Below are positions 13,469 to 18,031 of a DNA stretch of 18,031 nucleotides, piece after piece. Location: positions 1 to 18,031 of the forward strand of contig CAYPAX010000096.1 in assembly GCA_964408735.1 (NCBI GenBank), in the 5' to 3' direction. Both the position numbers and the translations under genes were made by a program. Origin of the DNA: UBA7887 sp964408735. GTDB taxonomy: Bacteria > Pseudomonadota > Alphaproteobacteria > UBA7887. The notes below the pieces were generated by a model. It saw only the letters and a program-made list of their open reading frames with translations. It was not told the DNA's origin and did not search any database. Each line of letters begins with the position of its first letter. The first letter of the stretch is position 1.

Positions 13469-14602
13469 ATGGCCGAAACCGAGGAACATCGCCAGATACG
13501 CGACACCACGCGGCGTTTCGCCGATGACGTGATCCGCCCGGCGGCGGAAGCGCTCGATCAGGAGGAGCGCTTTCCGGCCGAGATCTATGCCCAAATGGCG
13601 GAGCTCGGGCTGTTCGGCATCACGACGCCGGAAGATGACGGCGGCATCGGCATGGACGCGCTGGCCTACGCCATCGTCATGGAGGAGCTGTCGCGGGGCT
13701 ATAGCTCAGTTGCCGACCAGTGCGGGCTGGTCGAGCTGATCGCCACCCTGCTGACGCGCCATGGCACGGCTGCGCAGAAGGCCGAATATCTCGGGTCCGT
13801 ACTCGGGGCTGACCAGCGGGTCGCTTATTGCATCACCGAAGCCGAGGCGGGCACGGACGTCTCCGGCATCAAGACCTTGGCCAAGCGCGACGGCGACGGT
13901 TGGCGGCTATCGGGGGGCAAGATCTGGATCCACAACGCGCCTGTGGCCGATCTCGGCTTCGTGCTGGCCCGGACCGATCCCGCGGCCGGCAAGCGCGGCA
14001 TGAGCATTTTCATCGTCGATCTGGCGGCGAAAGGCGTGAGCAAGGGTGCGAAGGAGCACAAGATGGGCCAGCGTGCGTCCAAAGTGGGTGCGCTGCATTT
14101 CGACGACGTCGCGCTTCCCGGCGATGCCCTGCTCGGCGAAGAGGGCCGGGGCTTCCACATCATGATGAGCGTGCTCGACAAGGGCCGCGTCGGCATTGCC
14201 GCCCTTGCCGTCGGCATCGCCCAGGCAGCGCTTGAAGCGGCGCTCGACTACGCGCCGACGCGAAAGCAATTCGGCCAGCCCATCGCCGAGTTCCAGGGCC
14301 TGCAATGGATGCTGGCGGACATGGCAAAGGACATCACCGCGGCGCGCCTGCTGACCCACGATGCCGCTGCCAGACTCGACAGCGGTGACGGTGCCACCAT
14401 GGCCTGCTCCATGGCCAAATGCTTCGCCGGCGATGCGGCGGTGGAGCACACTGCCAATGCGGTGCAGATTTTCGGCGGCAGCGGTTATATCCGCGGTTTC
14501 GAGGTCGAGCGCCTTTACCGCGACGCCAAGATCACGCAAATCTACGAAGGCACCAACCAGATCCAGCGCAGCATCATCGCGCGCGAGCTTCTCAGGGGAT
14601 AG
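13469..14602 (+). CDS. Acyl-CoA dehydrogenase
   Basis: A 377-residue FAD enzyme that introduces an alpha-beta double bond into an acyl-CoA. The usual blocks are present in order: N-terminal helical domain, the YCITEAEAGTDVSG FAD/substrate segment (~118-131), KIWIHNAP (family usually WITNG), RKQFGQPIAEFQ, and the catalytic Glu360 in IYEGTNQIQR. Length is typical. Ribosome site GGGAGA lies 6 bases before ATG. The SDR gene follows 4 bases after the stop, so dehydrogenation and alcohol/ketone conversion are coupled as in beta-oxidation-like routes. Chain specificity (straight, branched or aromatic) cannot be read by eye. It is divergent from the CoA-transferase over the 16-bp palindrome. Confidence 0.95.
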   Translation: MAETEEHRQIRDTTRRFADDVIRPAAEALDQEERFPAEIYAQMAELGLFGITTPEDDGGIGMDALAYAIVMEELSRGYSSVADQCGLVELIATLLTRHGTAAQKAEYLGSVLGADQRVAYCITEAEAGTDVSGIKTLAKRDGDGWRLSGGKIWIHNAPVADLGFVLARTDPAAGKRGMSIFIVDLAAKGVSKGAKEHKMGQRASKVGALHFDDVALPGDALLGEEGRGFHIMMSVLDKGRVGIAALAVGIAQAALEAALDYAPTRKQFGQPIAEFQGLQWMLADMAKDITAARLLTHDAAARLDSGDGATMACSMAKCFAGDAAVEHTANAVQIFGGSGYIRGFEVERLYRDAKITQIYEGTNQIQRSIIARELLRG

Positions 14603-14606
14603 AACG

Positions 14607-15392
14607 ATGACGAACGACAATGGTCGGCCGGTAGCGCTGGTCACGGGCAGTCAAAGGGGAATCGGCCGCGCCATCGCCGTGGCCCTGGCGACGGCGGGCT
14701 TCGATATCGCCGCCAACGATCGCGACGACAGCGAGGATCTGGCGGCAACGGTCGGCGCAGTCGAAGCGGCTGACGGTCGGGCCGCGCCATTCGCCGCCGA
14801 TATCGCCGATCTGAGCGCGCATGACGGGCTGCTGGATCGGGCGACCGTGCATTTCGGCCGCCTCGATTGCCTGGTCAACAATGCCGGGGTCTCGGTCTTT
14901 GCCCGCGCCGATCTTCTCGACGTTTCGCCGGAGAGTTACGATCGCTGCCTGTCCGTGAACACGCGCGGGCCATTCTTTCTGAGCCAGGCCTTTGCCAAAC
15001 GGCTTGTGGACATGCCGGCAGCTGAAGCGGGCGTGCATCGCTCGATCGTCTTCATCACCTCGGCCAATGCCGAGATGGCATCGCTCAATCGCGGCGAATA
15101 CTGCGTCTCCAAGGCGGGCCTGAGCATGGTCTCGCAGCTTTTCGCCCTGCGACTTGCGGAGCACGGGGTGGGGGTCTACCAGGTGCGTCCCGGTGTCATA
15201 GAAACCGACATGACCGCGCCGGCCAAGGAACCTTACGACAAGGCCATCGCCGAGGGCCTGTCGCCGATCCGGCGCTGGGGCCAGCCCGAGGACGTGGCCG
15301 CTGCGGTCGCCACGCTGGCGCAGGGGCTTCTGCCCTTCACTGTGGGCGAGGAGATACATGTGGATGGCGGACTGCACATCTCGCGGCTCTAA
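14607..15392 (+). CDS. Short-chain dehydrogenase/reductase (3-oxoacyl-ACP reductase-like)
   Basis: A 261-residue classical SDR. The cofactor loop is TGSQRGIG (13-20), with NNAG at 91-94, Asn118, and the catalytic Ser152, Tyr165 and Lys169 (YCVSK). Family closeness is to the FabG-like 3-ketoacyl reductases that begin PVALVTGxxRGIGR; the NDRDD after strand 2 (38-42) places an acidic residue near the cofactor ribose, hinting at NAD rather than NADP. It lies 4 bases after the acyl-CoA dehydrogenase with an AGGGG site. Its gene ends 68 bases before the multicopper oxidase, which appears to have its own promoter. Likely step: oxidation of a hydroxyacyl or related alcohol in the same pathway. Confidence 0.93.
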   Translation: MTNDNGRPVALVTGSQRGIGRAIAVALATAGFDIAANDRDDSEDLAATVGAVEAADGRAAPFAADIADLSAHDGLLDRATVHFGRLDCLVNNAGVSVFARADLLDVSPESYDRCLSVNTRGPFFLSQAFAKRLVDMPAAEAGVHRSIVFITSANAEMASLNRGEYCVSKAGLSMVSQLFALRLAEHGVGVYQVRPGVIETDMTAPAKEPYDKAIAEGLSPIRRWGQPEDVAAAVATLAQGLLPFTVGEEIHVDGGLHISRL

Positions 15393-15398
15393 GACAAA

Positions 15399-15432
15399 TC
15401 GCAATTGCAATTGCGAAGCGTTCTCATATAAT
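15399..15432 (+). promoter_or_regulatory. Multicopper oxidase promoter with 18-bp palindromic operator
   Basis: TCGCAATTGCAATTGCGA at 15399-15416 is a perfect palindrome. TTGCAA inside it (15405-15410) can serve as -35, with a consensus TATAAT at 15427-15432 after a 16-base spacer. A protein bound to the palindrome would cover the -35 box, a layout typical of repression. There is no T-run after it, so it is not an intrinsic terminator for the upstream SDR gene. The binding protein is unknown; metal-responsive regulators are plausible given the copper enzyme downstream. Confidence 0.65.
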
Positions 15433-15460
15433 CCCCATACAAATCCAGGGGATACCGAGA

Positions 15461-16552
15461 ATGCCACACGCCACCAACCGATCCGCCGCTTTTGTGGCGG
15501 CAGTTCTGCTCGCGCTTCCAGCATATGCCGCGGATCGCGTCCATTACATCGCTGCCGAGGAAGTTGCCTGGGACTACGCTCCGGAAGGGCGCGATCTCAT
15601 GATGGGCATGCCTTTTGGCGAGGACGAGGGGGTATTCGTCGCGCGTTCGTCTGAGCGCATCGGCCGCATATACAAGAAGGCGGTGTTCCGCGCCTACACC
15701 GACGAGAGCTTCGCGACGCCGCAGACGCGCAGCGCCGAGTGGCAGCATCTCGGCATGCTCGGGCCGATCATACATGCCGAGGTGGGCGATACCATCCGCG
15801 TGGTCTTCCATAACAAGGCAAGTCGGCCCTATACCATGCACCCGCACGGCGTCTTCTACGACAAGGCCAGCGAGGGGGCAGCCTACGCCGATGGCACCGA
15901 CGGCGCCGACAAGGCGGACGATGCCGTGGCCCCCGGCGCCACCTATACCTACACCTGGGAAGTGCCGGAGCGCGCCGGCCCGGGTCCGGCCGACCCGTCG
16001 TCGATCGTCTGGCTCTACCACTCCCATGTCAGCGCGCCCGCCGACACCAATGCCGGCCTGGTCGGTGCCATTGTCGTCACTGCCAAGGGCATGGCGCGCG
16101 CCGACGGCCGCCCTGCCGACGTCGATCGGGAATTTCTCTCGCTATTCGCCGTGATGGACGAGAATGCGAGCTGGTATCTTGACGAGAACATCGCGAGTTA
16201 CGCCGATGCCGGTGTCGTCGATGTCGAGGACGACGATTTCGTCGAGAGCAACCTGATGCATGCCATCAATGGCTTCGTCTATGGCAACCTGCCAGGCCTG
16301 GAGATGCGAGAAGGCGAGCGTGTGCGCTGGTACGCCATGGCGCTTGGCACCGAGGTCGATCTGCACACGCCGCACTGGCATGGCGGCACCTTGCTCCAGT
16401 CCGGCAACCGTGTGGACACTGTCAATCTCTTGCCGGCGACGACCCTGGTCGCCGACATGGTGGCCGACAGCCCGGGCGTTTGGATGTATCACTGCCACGT
16501 CAACGACCACATCGCGGCCGGCATGTCGGCACTGTACAGCGTGGCGGAGTAG
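15461..16552 (+). CDS. Two-domain, ceruloplasmin/hephaestin-like multicopper oxidase
   Basis: A 363-residue exported copper oxidase with a signal peptide (1-23, AYA). Domain 1 carries MHPHG (His127, His129) and YHSHV (His187, His189). Domain 2 carries HTPHWHG (His302, His305, His307) and YHCHVNDHIAAGM (His344, Cys345, His346, His350, Met355). These give a full type 1 copper site in domain 2 and, between subunits, a trinuclear cluster, as in two-domain type B enzymes that work as trimers. The backbone strongly recalls vertebrate ceruloplasmin domains 1-2: IGRIYKKAVFRAYTDESF, LGPII, ASRPYT, VDREF, DENASWYL and PGLEM. Likely reactions are ferroxidase, cuprous oxidase or phenol oxidase. ATG 15461 has AGGGG 9 bases upstream. 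It is transcribed from its own promoter; its stop lies 5 bases from a convergent gene. Confidence 0.92.
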   Translation: MPHATNRSAAFVAAVLLALPAYAADRVHYIAAEEVAWDYAPEGRDLMMGMPFGEDEGVFVARSSERIGRIYKKAVFRAYTDESFATPQTRSAEWQHLGMLGPIIHAEVGDTIRVVFHNKASRPYTMHPHGVFYDKASEGAAYADGTDGADKADDAVAPGATYTYTWEVPERAGPGPADPSSIVWLYHSHVSAPADTNAGLVGAIVVTAKGMARADGRPADVDREFLSLFAVMDENASWYLDENIASYADAGVVDVEDDDFVESNLMHAINGFVYGNLPGLEMREGERVRWYAMALGTEVDLHTPHWHGGTLLQSGNRVDTVNLLPATTLVADMVADSPGVWMYHCHVNDHIAAGMSALYSVAE

Positions 16553-16557
16553 CGCCG

Positions 16558-17241
16558 CTACGCCAGGTCGGACTCAGCCACGCTGCATTGCAGCAGGTAT
16601 ATGCCTGCCACCATGTCGCGTGCGCCGTGATCGGCCAGGGCGGAATCGGATAGGGCGCCATCGCGCAAAACCGCCAAGGCGGCCGGCGTGATCGCCTCGA
16701 TCATCAAGGCCCAGTCCGCGACCTCGTCTTCCGTATCGCGCAAGGCTTTCTCGTCTGTCTCGGTACGGCTGGCGGCCTCGTCACCACGCAGCAGATGAGC
16801 GCCCATGAAACCGGGCTGGGAGACAAGACCCGGAAATATCTCATTCGTCAGCCAGGCCGCGAGAGCCGTCTCCTGCCCATCCTTTGGCGACAGTCGAATG
16901 GTTAGCATGGCGGCGCCCTGGCCGTGGCCGAGGCTGGCGGCAACCGTACAAAGCGTGCGGTTGCTGTTGCGGAATCCGGCCAGGTTGCGCTTGGTCCAGG
17001 GCGTCGGGTCGTTGAGGCGCGCGAGATAGCCCTCGGAGGTCAGCGTCGCGACCGACTCGGTTTCGTAATAGGTGAGGTATTTCGGCTCGCCCTGCACCGC
17101 GGCGAAGCGCTTGCCGCGGTGGAAGCCGGCAATGCCGACGCGCTCGGGCATGTGCTCGAAGCTGTGCCAGTGCAGGAAATCGCTCTCGTCGCCCTCGAAG
17201 TCGTGCCAGAAGACCATCATGCCCTTGCCGAGCAGTGCCAT
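16558..17241 (-). CDS. Dimeric alpha-beta-barrel (ferredoxin-like) domain protein
   Basis: A 227-residue cytoplasmic protein of no assigned function. The N-terminal half opens MMVFWHDFEGDESDFLHWHSFEH, then MPERVGIAGFHRGKRF, the layout of dimeric alpha-beta-barrel proteins of the EthD type (acidic linker, W-x-S-x-EH, then P-G-F-x-R). A second, weaker copy may begin near residue 110 (AMLTIRL ... PGFMGAHLLRGD), so it could be an internally duplicated fold. His24 and His28-29 region residues are candidates for a catalytic or metal role. Ribosome site GGGAGA is 7 bases before ATG 17241. It starts 3 bases after the stop of the truncated enolase-superfamily gene and so was its operon partner. Confidence 0.65.
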   Translation of the reverse strand: MALLGKGMMVFWHDFEGDESDFLHWHSFEHMPERVGIAGFHRGKRFAAVQGEPKYLTYYETESVATLTSEGYLARLNDPTPWTKRNLAGFRNSNRTLCTVAASLGHGQGAAMLTIRLSPKDGQETALAAWLTNEIFPGLVSQPGFMGAHLLRGDEAASRTETDEKALRDTEDEVADWALMIEAITPAALAVLRDGALSDSALADHGARDMVAGIYLLQCSVAESDLA

Positions 17242-17244
17242 CGC

Positions 17245-17982
17245 CTATTCTCCCATGTTTCGCATTGCCGACCAGTCGGGCTCGGCAGCAGCGGCAAATC
17301 CGGTGCAGGCCAACGAGCCGAGCGCGATGCGCCCGTCGCGAATGGTCAGGCGCACCGTGCCGCTGGCACGATGATAGAGGTCGGGGTGCGCAGCGAGAAA
17401 GGCCTCCTGCTCGGCCTCCGCCACGCCGCTCATGCCGTTGACGTAATGATGCCCGTTGCGCTCCAGGTGGGTGCAGCCGATCAGGCTCACCAGGGCCAGG
17501 TCCTGCTGCACGGCAAGGCCGGCCTGGGTGCTGAGGTCTTCGCCCGAGAGGAAGTAGCGGTCCTCGCCGGCTTGGCCGTTCCAATGGCGGCAGCGGGCGG
17601 CGTTGAGGATCGATTTGTACAAGCCCTTGCACGACTTCGACGAGACGCCGCGATAGCCGAGCGCCTTGGCGCGGGGAAAGGAATCGAGCGTGCCGTCAGC
17701 CTCGTCGATCTCCAGCGGCTTGCCGATATCGAGTGCGGAGACGTCGGTCGACAGCGCCACGTCCCGGTCCATGGGCTGTTCGACGAAGAGCAGCGAGTCA
17801 TACAGCCGCGCCAGCGCCGGCGTCTTGCGCATGGCATCCATCAGGGCCTGCACGCCTTCGATGTCCGCATATTGCTCGTTGCCGTCGAGAGTGGCGCGGT
17901 AGGGTGCCTCGATGCGGTCGAGCACCGCGGCGATATCGCTCAGGCGCGCGATGTCGGCGTCGACATCGCCGCCCGCCTTGAC
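17245..17982 (-). pseudogene. Enolase-superfamily (mandelate racemase-like) enzyme, N-terminally truncated
   Basis: The remnant encodes the C-terminal barrel half of a mandelate racemase/muconate-lactonising-type enzyme: GGDVDADIARL, LDGNEQY, FVEQP and DEADG (the three metal-ligand strands), then GVSSKSCKG and a long tail with GEDLSTQAGLAVQQDL. The N-terminal capping domain is missing, and of the KxK catalytic pair only one lysine, in VKAGGD, remains. Translating backward, homology ends near 17980 and an in-frame TGA lies at 18013-18015. A GTG at 17923-17925 could start a 226-residue product but has no ribosome site and would begin inside the barrel. Intact relatives are ~400 residues. I judge it a decayed or rearranged gene; a frameshift with the rest of the gene further right is excluded only for the visible 50 bases. 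Confidence 0.7.
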
Positions 17983-18031
17983 AGCCCGTTGATTAAGTGG
18001 CTTTGCTGATTCTCACTCCCAGACGATGAAT

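Noticed and set aside
16549..16561. GTAGCG-C-CGCTAC symmetric sequence between the two convergent genes, as a terminator
   Set aside because: The loop would be one base and no T-run follows on either strand, so intrinsic termination is not supported.
16924..18009. 361-codon plus-strand open frame at the right end
   Set aside because: Antisense to the alpha-beta-barrel gene and the enolase remnant, which have recognisable motifs on the minus strand.
17983..18031. tRNA 3' end or phage attachment site at the right edge
   Set aside because: No T-loop or acceptor-stem pattern could be found in the ~50 visible bases, and no integrase is present.

Overview
The window reads as a high-GC alphaproteobacterial chromosome, most likely Rhodospirillales-like. 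This rests on GC-rich codon use in most genes, good AGGAG-type ribosome sites, a class III adenylate cyclase with a TPR tail, and a dense set of carboxylate/sugar-acid catabolic families. No rRNA, tRNA, CRISPR array or intact transposase is visible. The assignment is inference from gene content, because no marker gene is present.

Left part (1-4090) is a rearranged accessory zone. It holds a decapitated SAM-domain adenylate cyclase fragment (minus strand), a 5' fragment of a secreted serine hydrolase gene, a short inverted repeat followed by a tandem repeat of the kind often seen beside REP-associated (Y1) transposases, and then an intact membrane-anchored adenylate cyclase/TPR gene (minus) preceded by a small, translationally coupled ORF. 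The serine hydrolase fragment is a diverged copy of the intact gene at 4088-5329. About 600 bases are shared by both, and a shorter repeat lies upstream of each, so the cyclase sits between two copies of one ancestral segment.

Middle part (4088-11877) is a tightly packed metabolic block. One plus-strand operon runs serine hydrolase, DHDPS/NAL-type aldolase, and a compact OYE-type flavoenzyme with an iron-sulfur motif. Its 3' end overlaps, tail to tail, a minus-strand operon of two Gfo/Idh/MocA oxidoreductases and a secreted cytochrome P460. A divergent TetR regulator lies only 30 bases from that operon's first start codon and is followed by a GNAT acetyltransferase.

Right part (11880-18031) has a fused CoA-transferase (minus) divergent from an acyl-CoA dehydrogenase plus SDR operon, with a 16-bp near-palindrome in the shared intergenic gap. 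It also has a ceruloplasmin-like two-domain multicopper oxidase with its own promoter, whose -35 region lies inside a perfect 18-bp palindrome. At the end is a minus-strand pair: an enolase-superfamily gene that has lost its N-terminal half, and an alpha-beta-barrel protein.

Together the enzymes look like a route for taking apart an oxidised sugar or aromatic-like carboxylate: oxidation by Gfo/Idh enzymes, dehydration or retro-aldol by the enolase and DHDPS-type enzymes, enoate reduction by the OYE, then CoA transfer, acyl-CoA oxidation and SDR step. The substrate cannot be read from the sequence. The two periplasmic metalloproteins (P460 and multicopper oxidase) are the least expected members.
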